54,464 nucleotides of DNA from Streptoalloteichus tenebrarius (GCF_024171885.1 NZ_JAMTCP010000010.1:101868-156331), one strand, 5' to 3'; shown: positions 20,514-31,693, counted from the first letter of the stretch. Numbers and translations are program-made. The notes: generated from the sequence alone by a model not told the origin.

Positions 20514-20967
20514 GGCTGGCTCTCGCCTCGATCCATCTGCTCGGGGTAGTCACACTCGGTTTTCAGGCTAGTCCCCCGCGGGCGCGTCTTGGTACACGGT
20601 CGCCCCCTGGGGGAGAGGGGTGGGTCACAGGATCGATCCGGAAGACCCTCCGTCACTCGTTCGGCCCTGTCTCTCACCACTCTGGTCTGACTCGTCCGAC
20701 GGAACGCCCCGGCTGTGACTACTCCTCGTTGTCGGGTTCGGACCCAATGCCGGATTGGATCACCGCACCGGGGTGTGGTGGCGGAGCGCCGCCGGCCCCG
20801 GGCGCGTGCGCCGGGCGGCGGCCGCGCTGCGCCGAACGGTCGCCGACCGCCTGTCACGCTGAGTGATCAACTGGTGGCGTCGGGGCGTCACGTCGGGGCG
20901 GCCGGGTGAGCCGTCCCGCGCCCACGTCACCCCGGGGCAAGAACCGCCCGGCACGTGCGGGTGGCCG
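20514..20967. promoter_or_regulatory. kgd upstream region; no gene seen
   Basis: 454 bp between the kgd start and the end of the ABC exporter gene. On the minus strand a TAGCCT box near 20565-20570 precedes an A-rich patch and lies about 55 bp before the kgd GTG, a plausible -10. The rest is GC-rich and has no convincing reading frame on either strand. Both flanking genes are on the minus strand, so exporter termination and kgd initiation are not sharing this space in conflict: the exporter ends here and kgd begins. Confidence 0.4.
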
Positions 20968-23900
20968 TCACGCCGACGGACCGCCGCCGGCCGCGAGCTG
21001 CCCGCCGTCGCGCCCGAGGACCGCCCGCCGCCCTCCGGCCCCGTCCCCGACCGCCTCCGCGGCTCCCTCCGGTGCTCCCGCCGGTGCTCCCTCAGGGGAG
21101 CCGTCCACGACCGAACCGTCCCCGCCCGACCCGGCCGCCCACAGACGCGCGTACGCGCCGCCGGCCGCGAGCAGCTCGGCGTGGCTGCCCTCCTCCACGA
21201 TCCGGCCGCCCTCCAGCACCACGACCCGGTCGGCGCGCGCCGCCGTCGCGAGGCGGTGCGCCACGACGAACGTCGTCCTGCGCTGCGTGAGCCGGTCGCT
21301 GGCGGCCAGCACCGCGGCCTCCGTCGCAGGGTCGAGCGCGGCCGTGGCCTCGTCCAGCAACAACACGTCCGGGTCCACCAGCTCGGCCCTGGCCAGGGCG
21401 ACGAGCTGGCGCTGGCCGGCGGACAGGCCCTGGCCCCGCTCGCCGACCTCCTGCCGGAACCGGGCGGGCAGCGAGGCCACCATCGGTGTCGCGCCGACGG
21501 CCCTGGCCGCGGCCTCGATCTCGGCCGGGCCGGCGTCCGGCCGGCCGTAGCCGATGTTGTCCGCGACGTCGCCGGTGAACAGGTGCGCCTCCTGCGGCAC
21601 CACGCCGAGCCGGCGGCGGAAGGCGGTCAGGTCGTAGCGCCGCACGTCGACGCCGTCGACCATGACCTGGCCCCCGGTCGCGTCGTAGAACCGGGCGATG
21701 AGCTTGACCAGCGTCGACTTGCCCGCGCCCGTCGCGCCGACCAACGCGACGGTCTCGCCGGGCGCGACGCGCAGCGACACGCCGTCCAGCGCGGGCCGGT
21801 CGGTGTCGGAGTACTGGAAGACCACGTCCCGCAGCTCCACCTCGCCCCGCAGCCGGCCCCGCACCGGCACCGGGTCCTCGGCCGGCGGCACCGAGGTGGG
21901 GGTGCGCAGCAGGTCGCCGATGCGCCGCAGGCCGACACTGGCCTGCTGGTAGCCGTCGAAGACGTTGGAGAGCTGCTGCACGGGCGTGAAGAAGAGCCCG
22001 AGGTAGAGCAGGAACGCGAGCAACACGCCGGGGGTGAGCGTGCCGGCGGCCACGCGGTGCGCGCCGACCGCCAGCACGGCGGCCTGCGCCAGGTCGGACA
22101 ACAACGTGACGAACGGGAAGTAGGTGGCGATGTAGCGCTGGGCGCGCAGCCGCGACCGCCGGTAGGCGTCGCTGCGCTCGGCGAATGCCTGGGCCGAGCG
22201 CTCCTCCCTGGTGTACGCCTGCGCCACCCGCAGCCCGGAGACGTTCTCCTGGAGGTCGGCGTTGACCGCGCTGACGCGCTCCCTGGCCTCGGCGTAGGCG
22301 CGGGACGACAACCGGCGGAACACCAGGGTGGCCACGGCCAGCACGGGCAGCACGCTCAGCGCCACCAGCGCCAACGGCAGGTCGATGAGCAGCAGCGCTC
22401 CGGTGATGCCGACCAGGGTGAGCAGGCTGACCACGGCCGTGGCCAGCCCGGTCTGGAGGAACGTCGACAACGCGTCGACGTCGGTGGTCATCCTGGTCAT
22501 GATCCGGCCGGCCAGCTCGCGCTCGTAGTAGTCCAGCCCGAGCCGTTGCAGGTGCGCGAAGCTGCGCACGCGGAGCACGTAGAGCAGGGTCTCGCCGGCG
22601 CGCGCGGTGACCACGGCCTGGGTCGCCACCAGCAGCCACCCCACGGCGACCACGACCAGCCCGACGAGCACGGCGTCCCGCAGCGCGACGCCCTGCCCGA
22701 CGTGCACGCCCGAGTCCACGCCGTGCCGCACGAGCGAGGGCAGCAGGACCGACATGGCGGCGTCCCCCGCCACGCACAGGACCGTGACCAGCAGGGGCCA
22801 CCGCACCAGGCGCAGCAGCCGGCGGAGCCGGAAGCGCGGGTCGGCGGCCCTCGGGTCGACCCCGTCCAGCCTCGGCCGGTCGGTCGCCGGCGGCAGGGCC
22901 TCGACCCTGGCCAGCAGCTCCGGTGTGGGCGGCTGCGCGCCCACCGCGTCGGCGGCCCCGCCCGCCGCTCCCAGCACGCGGCCCGAGCGCGGAGTGCGCG
23001 CCCCGGTCACGGCCGGCAGCCGGTCCGAGCGGGAGGCGACGGCTCCGCCGGCCGCCTCGTCCGGCTCCCGGTCGGGCCACAGGGCGGGTGTGACGCCGTC
23101 CCGGCCCGGTTCCAGGTCGACCGGAGCCTGCGCCCGGGGGTCCTCGATGTCGTCGCCCGCGCCCGAGAGCAGCGCGCGGAACAGCGGGCACCGCCGCTCC
23201 AGCTCCTCCCTCGTGCCCACGTCGACGACGTGGCCGCCGTCGAGCACGGCGATGCGGTCGGCCAGCGCCAGCGTCGAGCGCCGGTGGGCGATGAGGATGG
23301 TCGTGCGCTCCGCCGTGACCGACCGCAGGGTGGCGTGGATGGCGGCCTCGGTGGCCGGGTCCACCGCCGAGGTGGCGTCGTCGAGCACGAGGACCCTCGG
23401 GTCGCTCAGCAGCGCCCTGGCCAGCGCGATGCGCTGGCGTTGCCCGCCGGACAGGGTCAGGCCGCGTTCCCCGACCCTGGTGTCGTAGCCCTCCGGCAAC
23501 GCGCTGATGAAGCCGTGCGCCTCCGCGGCCCGCGCCGCGGCCTCGACCTCGGCGGGGGAGGCGTCCGGCCGGCCGTAGGCGATGTTGGCCCTGACCGAGT
23601 CGGAGAACAGGAACGCCTCCTCGAAGACCACGCCCACGGTCCCGCGCAGCGAGGCCAGCCGCAGCTCGCGGACGTCGATCTCCTCGCCGGGCGGCCCGAT
23701 CCGCACCGAGCCCTCGTGCGGGTCGTAGAACCGGGGGAGGAGCAGCGACACCGTCGACTTCCCCGAGCCCGCCGTGCCCACCAGCGCGAGCGTCTCGCCG
23801 GGCGCCACCGTCAGCGACACGCCGTCCAGCACCGGCTCGCTGCGCGTGTAGCCGAACCGCACCCCGTCCAGCCGCACCCCGACCGGCCCGTCGGGCACGT

Positions 23901-24942
23901 CCCTGGCGTCGTCGGCCTCCCGCACCTCCGGCTGGGAGTCGACCAGCTCGTACACCCGCTCGACGCCGGCCCTGGCGAGCTGGGCCTGCATGACCAGGCT
24001 GGAGATCAGCCGGGCCGGTCCGACCAGGCTGGCGACGTAGCTGGCGAAGGCCAGGAAGGTGCCGAGGCTGACCTCGCCGCGCAGCGCCAGCCAGCCGCCG
24101 AGGCCGAGCATGGCGACCTGGCCGAGCGCGGGGAGCACGGCCAACGTGGCCGAGGGCCGCGCGGAGAGCCGGGCGACGCGCATCCGCTCCCCGAACAGGC
24201 GCAGCGCCGCGCGTTCCAGCCGGGAGACCTCCCTGTCCTCCTGGCCGAACCCCTTGACCACCCGGACGCCGGTGACCGTCTCCTCGACGTGCTGCGCGAG
24301 GTCGGCCGCGCGCTGTTGGGCCGACCAGGTCGCCGGGTACAGCCTCCGCCGCGCGAGCGAGGCGACCACGCCGACCGCGGGCACGACCAGCAGGGCGATG
24401 ACCGTCAGCAGCGGGGAGAGCCACAGCATCGCGGCGATGGCGACCACCGCGAAGACGACCGTGCCGACGCTCAGCGGCACCATCATCAGCAGCGACTGCA
24501 CGAGCTGGAGGTCGGTGATGGCGCGCGACACCACCTGGCCGGTGCGCATCGCGTCCTGCTTGCCGCCGTCGAGCCGCTGCACCGAGGCGAAGACCGCCCG
24601 GCGCAGGTCGTGCTGGACGTCGAGGGCGAGCCGCCCCCCGAGGTAGCGGCGGACGAACGCGGCGCCGTAGGACAGCAGCGCGAGCCCGACCAGGCCGGCG
24701 ACCACCCAGGCCAGCCGGGCGGTGCTGCCGGCGACCGCGTCGTCCACCGCGATCCTGGTGAGCAGCGGGCCCACGGCCTGGAGGCTGACGCCGAGCACCG
24801 AGGACCCGACCGAGAGCGCCACCGTCCTCGGGTGCCGCCAGCACGCCGCCGCCAGGCGCCGCAGCCATCCCCGCCCGGACCGGCCCCGGCCGGCGGCCTC
24901 CTCGGTCGGGTCGGCGTTCGTGCTCGCGGGCGCTGTGGTCAC
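20968..24942 (-). CDS. Fused ABC exporter (two TMD-NBD halves in one polypeptide)
   Basis: 1324 aa from GTG 24942, chosen because TAGCCT lies exactly 7 nt upstream (leaderless pattern); an ATG at 25011 would add 23 residues. Two complete type IV exporter halves. Half 1 has six helices, Walker A GTAGSGKST, signature LSGGQRQR and Walker B RVLVLDDATSAVD. Half 2 has six helices, Walker A GATGAGKST, signature LSAGQRQL and Walker B DVLLLDEATAALD. Asp replaces the catalytic Glu in the first Walker B and the second signature is LSAGQ, so one of the two ATP sites should be degenerate, as in heterodimeric exporters. Substrate unknown: drugs, lipids or siderophores are possible. Confidence 0.92.
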   Translation of the reverse strand: MTTAPASTNADPTEEAAGRGRSGRGWLRRLAAACWRHPRTVALSVGSSVLGVSLQAVGPLLTRIAVDDAVAGSTARLAWVVAGLVGLALLSYGAAFVRRYLGGRLALDVQHDLRRAVFASVQRLDGGKQDAMRTGQVVSRAITDLQLVQSLLMMVPLSVGTVVFAVVAIAAMLWLSPLLTVIALLVVPAVGVVASLARRRLYPATWSAQQRAADLAQHVEETVTGVRVVKGFGQEDREVSRLERAALRLFGERMRVARLSARPSATLAVLPALGQVAMLGLGGWLALRGEVSLGTFLAFASYVASLVGPARLISSLVMQAQLARAGVERVYELVDSQPEVREADDARDVPDGPVGVRLDGVRFGYTRSEPVLDGVSLTVAPGETLALVGTAGSGKSTVSLLLPRFYDPHEGSVRIGPPGEEIDVRELRLASLRGTVGVVFEEAFLFSDSVRANIAYGRPDASPAEVEAAARAAEAHGFISALPEGYDTRVGERGLTLSGGQRQRIALARALLSDPRVLVLDDATSAVDPATEAAIHATLRSVTAERTTILIAHRRSTLALADRIAVLDGGHVVDVGTREELERRCPLFRALLSGAGDDIEDPRAQAPVDLEPGRDGVTPALWPDREPDEAAGGAVASRSDRLPAVTGARTPRSGRVLGAAGGAADAVGAQPPTPELLARVEALPPATDRPRLDGVDPRAADPRFRLRRLLRLVRWPLLVTVLCVAGDAAMSVLLPSLVRHGVDSGVHVGQGVALRDAVLVGLVVVAVGWLLVATQAVVTARAGETLLYVLRVRSFAHLQRLGLDYYERELAGRIMTRMTTDVDALSTFLQTGLATAVVSLLTLVGITGALLLIDLPLALVALSVLPVLAVATLVFRRLSSRAYAEARERVSAVNADLQENVSGLRVAQAYTREERSAQAFAERSDAYRRSRLRAQRYIATYFPFVTLLSDLAQAAVLAVGAHRVAAGTLTPGVLLAFLLYLGLFFTPVQQLSNVFDGYQQASVGLRRIGDLLRTPTSVPPAEDPVPVRGRLRGEVELRDVVFQYSDTDRPALDGVSLRVAPGETVALVGATGAGKSTLVKLIARFYDATGGQVMVDGVDVRRYDLTAFRRRLGVVPQEAHLFTGDVADNIGYGRPDAGPAEIEAAARAVGATPMVASLPARFRQEVGERGQGLSAGQRQLVALARAELVDPDVLLLDEATAALDPATEAAVLAASDRLTQRRTTFVVAHRLATAARADRVVVLEGGRIVEEGSHAELLAAGGAYARLWAAGSGGDGSVVDGSPEGAPAGAPEGAAEAVGDGAGGRRAVLGRDGGQLAAGGGPSA

Positions 24943-25104
24943 GCGACCAAGGCTAGGCGCGACCCCCGATGACGTCCGGTTCGTCGGAGTGGAGGGCGAC
25001 GTGGGCCACACCGTCCCCGCGGTCGGCAGGGAGCGCGCCCCGGAACGGCGGTCGGCCCGCCGCGACGCTGCGGGTCACGGCGGGCCGACCGGGTCTGACG
25101 GGCT

Positions 25105-25973
25105 TCAGTTGATGTCGCGCCGCCGGCTGCCCACCCAGCCCAGGACCACGAACAGGGCGGTGTAGCCGGTGAAGATGAGCGTGTTGGCCCACCACGGGAA
25201 CGCGCCCTGGGCGCCGGCCGCCGCCTCGACGAGCAGCCGCGCCTCCTTCTCGAACATCGGGTGGATCGGCCCGACCCCGTTCAGGAACAGGTCGGCGGCG
25301 ACCGCGCCCGGCATGCCGCTGGCCGAGCTGTTGGGCAGCACGGTCGGGAACGCCGTCCCCACCACGTTGCTCAGGGCGATCACACCCACGTTCTCGACGA
25401 GCAGCGCGTAGAACAACAGGCCGATCACGGCGGCGAAGACGTTGCCGACCAGCGCGCCGAGGCCGACGCCGAGCAGCGTCCACAGCACGGTCTCCAGGAT
25501 GGTGGAGAGGATCAGCAGGAACCAGCCCGTGGCCCCCGGCAGGGGCGTGCTGCCGGCGCCGAGCACCGTGCCGAGGCTGGTCGACAGCGCCACCACGACG
25601 CCGAAGCCCAGGCCCATGAGGGCGTAGACGACGAGCTTGGCGCCGAGCGCCGCGCCGCGTGACGGCGCGGTGAGGAACGTCGTCGTGATGGTCCTGCGGT
25701 AGTTCTCGCCGGTCACCGCCAGCGCGCCGAAGATCATCGGGAACAGGGTGGAGAGGTTCGCGCCCCTGGCGAACCCGAACACCGACGTCATCCACGAGTC
25801 GGCGTCGATCCCCTCGAAGGCCTCGCTGCTGCGGAGCCCCTCGACCAGGGAGGTGCCGAGCGCGGAGAAGCCCCAGCTCCAGAACACGCCGAGCAGCACC
25901 GTCGGGATCAACAGGCCCCACCACAGGTTCGTGGTGAAGATCTTGCGGAACTCGGCCCTGATCAGGGAGCCCA

Positions 25974-25974
<1 letters not shown>
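25105..25974 (-). CDS. ABC-2 type transporter permease
   Basis: 289 aa. ATG 25974 overlaps the stop of the upstream ATPase gene (TGATG). It opens with RAEFRKIFTTNLWWGLLIPTVLLG, typical of ABC-2 permeases whose first helix follows a short amphipathic segment. About six membrane helices follow, including KLVVYALMGLGFGVVVALST and LETVLWTLLGVGLGALVGNVFA. It ends near RRRDIN. Partner of the adjacent ATPase; cargo unknown. Confidence 0.88.
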
Positions 25975-27143
<1,169 letters not shown>

Positions 27144-27234
27144 GCGTCCTCCAGGATGACCGGTGGCAACTCAAAGGGTCATCCTGCCGTATGAGCGCGG
27201 GTCACCAGACCGGGTTAGCCCGGGTCACACATGG

Positions 27235-27972
27235 TCAGGCGCAGCAGCCAGGGGGTCGACCGTCCGGGGCGGAGCGCTCCACGACGGGGGCGACGTAGAT
27301 CCGTGTGGCGTCCGTCTCCAGGTGGCCGCCGATCGGGATGGGCGACGGCGGGGCCGCGTCGACCGCCGGCAGCTCGGCGGTGATCTCCGCGGGCTCCTCC
27401 GGCGGGACGACGGGCACGGCCGGGCGCCGGGCGGCGGCGCGGGCGGGTTGGGCGGTGCGGGCCAGGCGCGCGCGGCGCAGCAGTTCGAGGGTGTTGCGCA
27501 GGGGGCGGCGGCGGTCCCGGTTCGGCGCGCCGTCGCCGATGAGGTGGCGGTGGGCGGTCAGCCAGAGCTGGCAGGGCCACCGGCGCCGCCGGCGCAGCAG
27601 GCCGGGGCACGCGCGACAGCGGCCGTCGGCGTTCGGCTGGTGCACCAGCAGCAGCAGGCGCCAGCCCTCGGCGAGCCGCTGGATCTCGGTGCGGGCCAGG
27701 GGGAGCAGCGCCGAGGGCTCTCCCTCGGCGGCCAGTCGGTCCAGCAGGGCGAGCCGGTCGAGCACCGCCGTGATGGTCAGCCCGTCCTCCTGCTCCTGGG
27801 CCGGCGCGGTCGCCGCGCCGGACGCCGCGCCCGGGTGGCCGTGCCGTTCGACCGTCGCGGTTCCCGTGCCGGCGCCGGGCCCGGCGTCCGGCGTCGCCCC
27901 CGACGAGCGGGTCGCGCGGCCGCGCGTCCGTCCGAACGCCGGGATCGACCCTCGCCACGTCACGTGGTTCAT
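27235..27972 (-). CDS. Actinobacterial protein with Cys-rich small motif, function unknown
   Basis: 245 aa. The start at ATG 27972 is set by a strong GGAGGTGGG directly before it. The N-terminal 65 residues are Gly/Ala/Thr/Arg-rich. Residues ~70-150 hold the recognisable core: a helical segment [19 protein letters not shown], then [15 protein letters not shown] and [18 protein letters not shown], a CxxC plus later Cys-His arrangement seen in many actinomycete hypothetical proteins near regulators. The C-terminal third is Pro/Ala-rich. The cysteines could bind metal; no function is assigned. Confidence 0.65.
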   Translation of the reverse strand: MNHVTWRGSIPAFGRTRGRATRSSGATPDAGPGAGTGTATVERHGHPGAASGAATAPAQEQEDGLTITAVLDRLALLDRLAAEGEPSALLPLARTEIQRLAEGWRLLLLVHQPNADGRCRACPGLLRRRRRWPCQLWLTAHRHLIGDGAPNRDRRRPLRNTLELLRRARLARTAQPARAAARRPAVPVVPPEEPAEITAELPAVDAAPPSPIPIGGHLETDATRIYVAPVVERSAPDGRPPGCCA

Positions 27973-28078
27973 CCCACCTCCAGTCCCCGTGCGGTGATCC
28001 GCACCCTCGTCGGCGTCCTGGCGCGTGCCGGGTGGGGCGCGCCTGGCGGACGTCTCGCTGACACCGCTCCCAGGAGTC

Positions 28079-28279
28079 CTAGGAGGCGGCCCGCCCGTCG
28101 CTCGAACTGGCCGCCTCGTCGAGCGCGCTGCGCAACCTCGTGGTCTCCTGGGCGGAGAGCACGGCGGCCTCGCCGGGTGGCGCCACCAGCACCACCTCGC
28201 CGTGGTCGACCAGGACGGTCACCGCCCTGTCCCGCCCGAAGGCGTCACGGCAGGCCACCCACCAGCGCTGCTCGGTCAT
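28079..28279 (-). CDS. Small hypothetical protein
   Basis: 66 aa from ATG 28279 ([20 protein letters not shown]). A longer form from 28381 has a basic, low-complexity N-terminus and is less likely. It has predicted beta strands ([18 protein letters not shown]) followed by a helix [16 protein letters not shown]. Family not recognised. It lies about 100 bp upstream of the Cys-motif protein gene on the same strand, so they may be cotranscribed. Confidence 0.55.
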   Translation of the reverse strand: MTEQRWWVACRDAFGRDRAVTVLVDHGEVVLVAPPGEAAVLSAQETTRLRSALDEAASSSDGRAAS

Positions 28280-28921
28280 CGGCACGCACCCCATGCGCCG
28301 CCGGTGGTCCGGCGGCGCACTCCTCGCTCGGCGTCGCTTCGGTTCGCTGGGGACATCGGTGGTGGGGGTGGGAGAGCGCACCAGATCACGGCAACATCAC
28401 TCGTTTGCGGGCAGATGCCACCCGGACGGGCGGACCTTCCCCCTTCTTGGGGGGAGATTGCCGATCTGCTGCCCACAACGCTGGTGGGGCGGCTAAGCTA
28501 TACGCGGCGGCTCGCTCCCGGTGACCCCCAGGCCGGTTGAGCGGGCCGCCCCTTTCTTTTCCAGCTCCGACGTCCGTCGGCCCCCCGTGCACGGCTGGTC
28601 GCCGGCGTCTTCTCCCGCTCACGCGCCCGCTGGCGGACTACCGATCCCTGATCATGCCGGTGCGTGGCCGGGTGGATGCGGGCAGAGCGGAGACACCAGC
28701 CCCGAGCGTTCCGCGGGGAACGGCGGGACGCGCGCGAGGGGCGCGCCGCCCGCCGTCGGGAGCCCGCCACCGCCGCTTCGCGGACAGGGGCTCGCGGACG
28801 TGGGCCGGCGAGGCGTGTGACGTGTCAATCCCTCGCGGCCCTGTTGTAAATCACTTTTCAAGACTCTTAGCCGCAGAGATAGTTTGGGAAGATCACGTCA
28901 CTTCCGCGGAAAGGAACGCCC
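28280..28921. other. Intergenic region upstream of the glycosyltransferase
   Basis: No convincing gene. It contains a C/G hairpin (TCCCCC, loop TTCTT, GGGGGA; 28438-28455). The last 80 bp (28840-28920) are clearly AT-richer (TTGTAAATCACTTTTCAAGA, then GATAGTTTGGG), a probable promoter for the glycosyltransferase. Candidate boxes are weak matches to a sigma-70 consensus. Confidence 0.45.
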
Positions 28922-30040
28922 GTGCGTGTCCTCCTGACGTCGTCTCCCGGAATCGGTCACCTGTTCCCGCTCGTCAACGTCGCGTGGACGTTGCGGACCG
29001 CCGGCCACGAGGTGGTGGTGGCCACGGCGGCCAAGGTCACCGAGGCCGCCGTCGCGGCCGGCCTCCCGGCGGTGGACCTCCGGCCCGACTTCGACTTCGA
29101 GCCGATCGGCGCCCCCTTCCGGGAGCGGTTCGCGCGGCTGACCCCCGAGGACATGACAGGGCGGGGGATCATCGAGATCGGGACGGAGCTGTTCACCGTC
29201 GTGGCGGAGCACCTGGTCGAGCGCGGGGTCGCCTTCGCCGACCACTGGCGCCCCGACCTGGTCGTGCACTCGCCGATCGACGGGGTCGGCCCGCTGGTGG
29301 CGGCCCGGCTCGGTGTGCCGGCCGTCGCCCACGAGTTCGGTGTCACGGCGAGCAGGGAACGGCGCGCGCTGCTCCGCGAGAAGATGGCGCCCGTCTACGA
29401 GCGGTTCGGCGTGACGGGGGAGCCGCCCCGCAGCGCGGTGATCAGCATCGCTCCGCCCAGCATGTACACCGGCGACGACCAGGCGTGGACGATGCGGTAC
29501 GTCCCGTACAACGCCGGCGGGGCCCTGCCGGAGTGGCTGCTCGTCGAGCGGACCCGGCCGAGGGTGGCGGTCACGCTCGGCACCGTGTTCAAGAACGTGA
29601 CGGCGCTGCGGAGCCTGGTGTCCGCCGCGCGGGAGCTGGACGTGGAGTTCGTGCTGGCCCTCGGTGGCGCCGACCCGTCGCCGTTGGGCGAGCTGCCGGA
29701 CAACGTCCGCGTGACCGACTGGGTGCCGCTCAACGCCTTGTTGGCGGCCTCGGATGCGATCGTGCACCACGGCGGCTCCGGCACGACCATGACCGCCATG
29801 ACGGCGGGCCTGCCGCAGATCGTGCTGCCGCAGGGCGCCGACCAGCACTTCAACGCGGTGGCCGTGGTCAAGCGCGGCCTCGGCCTCGCGCCGGAGGAGA
29901 CCGCGCTCGACGCCGACACCGTGCGAACGCTGTTCTCCGACGCCGCCCTGCGGTCGGTGGCGGAGGAGGTGCGGGACGAGATCGAGGCCCAGCCGACGCC
30001 GATCGAGCTTGTTCCCCGTCTGGTGGCGTCGCTGACCTGA
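28922..30040 (+). CDS. Macrolide-type glycosyltransferase (GT1)
   Basis: 372 aa from GTG 28922, with AAGGAA upstream. GT-B fold: the N-terminal acceptor domain begins VLLTSSPGIGHLFPLVNVAW, with the GHxxP motif of the UGT/EryCIII group. The C-terminal domain shows VAVTLGTVFKN and the nucleotide-sugar motif ASDAIVHHGGSGTTMTAM with LPQGADQHFNA at about 275-315. It should transfer an NDP-sugar to a small-molecule acceptor. No aglycone synthase or deoxysugar genes lie nearby, so this is an orphan, perhaps for self-resistance or xenobiotic glycosylation. A strong terminator follows. Confidence 0.9.
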   Translation: MRVLLTSSPGIGHLFPLVNVAWTLRTAGHEVVVATAAKVTEAAVAAGLPAVDLRPDFDFEPIGAPFRERFARLTPEDMTGRGIIEIGTELFTVVAEHLVERGVAFADHWRPDLVVHSPIDGVGPLVAARLGVPAVAHEFGVTASRERRALLREKMAPVYERFGVTGEPPRSAVISIAPPSMYTGDDQAWTMRYVPYNAGGALPEWLLVERTRPRVAVTLGTVFKNVTALRSLVSAARELDVEFVLALGGADPSPLGELPDNVRVTDWVPLNALLAASDAIVHHGGSGTTMTAMTAGLPQIVLPQGADQHFNAVAVVKRGLGLAPEETALDADTVRTLFSDAALRSVAEEVRDEIEAQPTPIELVPRLVASLT

Positions 30041-30053
30041 CCGCCAGGACGTC

Positions 30054-30100
30054 ACGGCCGGTGGCCCGCCGGGGTCTCTCCTCGGCGGGCCACCGGCCGT
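30054..30100 (+). terminator. Strong terminator after the glycosyltransferase
   Basis: A perfect 18-bp stem (arms 30054-30071 and 30083-30100, ACGGCCGGTGGCCCGCCG and its complement) with an 11-nt loop, starting 13 bp past the stop codon. Confidence 0.9.
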
Positions 30101-30304
30101 TCCGTGTGCCCACGGAGATGGTCAGGTGACCAGGTTCCGGCGCAGGACCGAGAACCGTTGCGGTGGACCGTCTTCTCGCCGTGATCACTGTCCACAGTAG
30201 ACGCGAAACCCCGGCGCTCGGCGCGGCGCGGCCGGGAGCTGGGTGACGGCCGCCTCGGCCGCTCCTGGGTGGCGCCGACCCCCTGGTTCGTGACTCCAGT
30301 CACA

Positions 30305-30346
30305 ACACCCGATTGGGTGTGGCCTGTTTTAACACGACTGTGTCAA
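30305..30346. promoter_or_regulatory. Two adjacent inverted repeats upstream of the DUF418 gene
   Basis: ACACCC-gatt-GGGTGT (30305-30320, perfect) is followed by TTAACAC-gact-GTGTCAA (30329-30346, one mismatch). The second ends 10 bp before the GTG start, in AT-rich sequence. This is the layout of a repressor site over a promoter; no regulator gene is adjacent. Confidence 0.5.
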
Positions 30347-30356
30347 ATTAGGTCGC

Positions 30357-31514
30357 GTGACGAACGCGATGGACACCGTGGCCGGCCGGCGGTCGGCACG
30401 GGGCGAGGGGGAGCGGATCGTCCTGCTGGACGTTCTGCGCGGGATCGCGATCCTGGGCACGCTGGGCACCAACATCTGGATCTTCACCGATCCGAACGGC
30501 ATCATCGGCATGCTCACGGGGGACCAGCGGTCAGGGCCGGTCGAGGTCGTCCTGCGCTTCCTGGCGAACGGGAAGTTCCTGGCGATGCTGACGATGCTGT
30601 TCGGCGTCGGGCTGGAGATCCAGCGGGCGTCGGCGGCGCGGAGGGGGAGGCGCTGGCCGGGCTGGTACCTCTGGCGGATGGCGTTGCTGTTCCTCGACGG
30701 CGTACTGCACTACGTGCTCGTTGTCGAGTTCGACGTCCTCATGGGCTACGCCGTGACCGGCGTCGTGGTCTCGTACCTGGTGCTGACCAGCGAGCGGGCG
30801 CAACGCCGGTGGATGCTCGTCGCCGGCGCGGTCCACCTGCTGCTCATGGGCCTGATGACCTCGGCGGTCAGCGGCGCGGGTCCGGGGAAGGGCGACCCGG
30901 TCACGATCTACACCGACGGCGGCTACCTGGACCAGATCCAGTTCCGGCTCCAGCAGGCCGGGCTGTTCCGCGCGGAGGCGATCTTCACGATCCCGCTCGG
31001 GGTCACGTTGTTCCTGCTGGGCGCCAGGCTGTACCGGGCGGGGGCGTTCGCGGCCGACGGGCGGGGTCCGGTGCTGCGGCGTCGCCTGATGGTCCTCGGG
31101 CTCGGGATCGGCTTCCCGCTGAACCTGGCGACGTCGCTGTCCGGCGACCTGTTCTTCGTCGACCGCTACGTCCTGCCCCCGCTGGTCGCGCTCGGCTACC
31201 TCGGGCTCATCGGGTGGTGGGTGCACCGCCGGCCGCGCCAGGGGTGGCTGGCCGCGCGGCTGGCCGCCGTCGGGCGGATGGCGCTGACCTGCTACATGCT
31301 CCAGAACATCCTGGCCTCGGTCCTCTGCTACGGCTGGGGGTTCGGCCTCGCCGCGGCACTCGTCGACCACCGTCCACTCTGGACGCCGATCGCCTGGCTC
31401 GGCATCGCCGTCGTCCTGGTGGTCTTCAGCGAGCTGTGGCAGCGCCGGTTCCGGCAGGGGCCGATCGAGGCGGCGTGGCGCTGGGCGGTGCAGGCTCCCC
31501 AACGCTCTCGCTGA
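30357..31514 (+). CDS. DUF418 (YeiB-like) membrane protein
   Basis: 385 aa from GTG 30357; an ATG at 30369 is an alternative start. It begins ERIVLLDVLRGIAILGTLGTNI, the conserved N-terminal DUF418 motif. KFLAMLTMLFGVGLEIQ and GWYLWRMALLFLDGVLH follow, with about eight to ten membrane helices. The C-terminal DUF418 core includes GRMALTCYMLQNIL and FSELWQRRFRQGPIEAAWR, the family hallmark. Function in the family is not established; transport or acyl transfer at the membrane has been suggested. A strong terminator follows. Confidence 0.9.
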   Translation: MTNAMDTVAGRRSARGEGERIVLLDVLRGIAILGTLGTNIWIFTDPNGIIGMLTGDQRSGPVEVVLRFLANGKFLAMLTMLFGVGLEIQRASAARRGRRWPGWYLWRMALLFLDGVLHYVLVVEFDVLMGYAVTGVVVSYLVLTSERAQRRWMLVAGAVHLLLMGLMTSAVSGAGPGKGDPVTIYTDGGYLDQIQFRLQQAGLFRAEAIFTIPLGVTLFLLGARLYRAGAFAADGRGPVLRRRLMVLGLGIGFPLNLATSLSGDLFFVDRYVLPPLVALGYLGLIGWWVHRRPRQGWLAARLAAVGRMALTCYMLQNILASVLCYGWGFGLAAALVDHRPLWTPIAWLGIAVVLVVFSELWQRRFRQGPIEAAWRWAVQAPQRSR

Positions 31515-31545
31515 CCACCCGAGCCTGGTGCCACTGACCGGGGAG

Positions 31546-31588
31546 GACGTCGCCCGTCACCGCGCCCTGCGTGGTGGCGGGCGACGTC
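31546..31588 (+). terminator. Terminator after the DUF418 gene
   Basis: GACGTCGCCCGTCACC pairs with GGTGGCGGGCGACGTC over 16 bp (one G-U pair) around an 11-nt loop, 31 bp past the stop. Confidence 0.85.
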
Positions 31589-31693
31589 CGTGTCAGCGTG
31601 GTGCGCCCTGTTTCGCGACATCCCTCTCGTGGGGGAGCGCGTTGGTTCCGTCGTGGGAGGTCACCGCGCTCCGGAACGGCGAGGCTCGACGCC

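Noticed and set aside
20725-20760. tRNA-like T-loop word GGGTTCGGACCC
   Set aside because: No matching acceptor stem, anticodon arm or D-loop around it.
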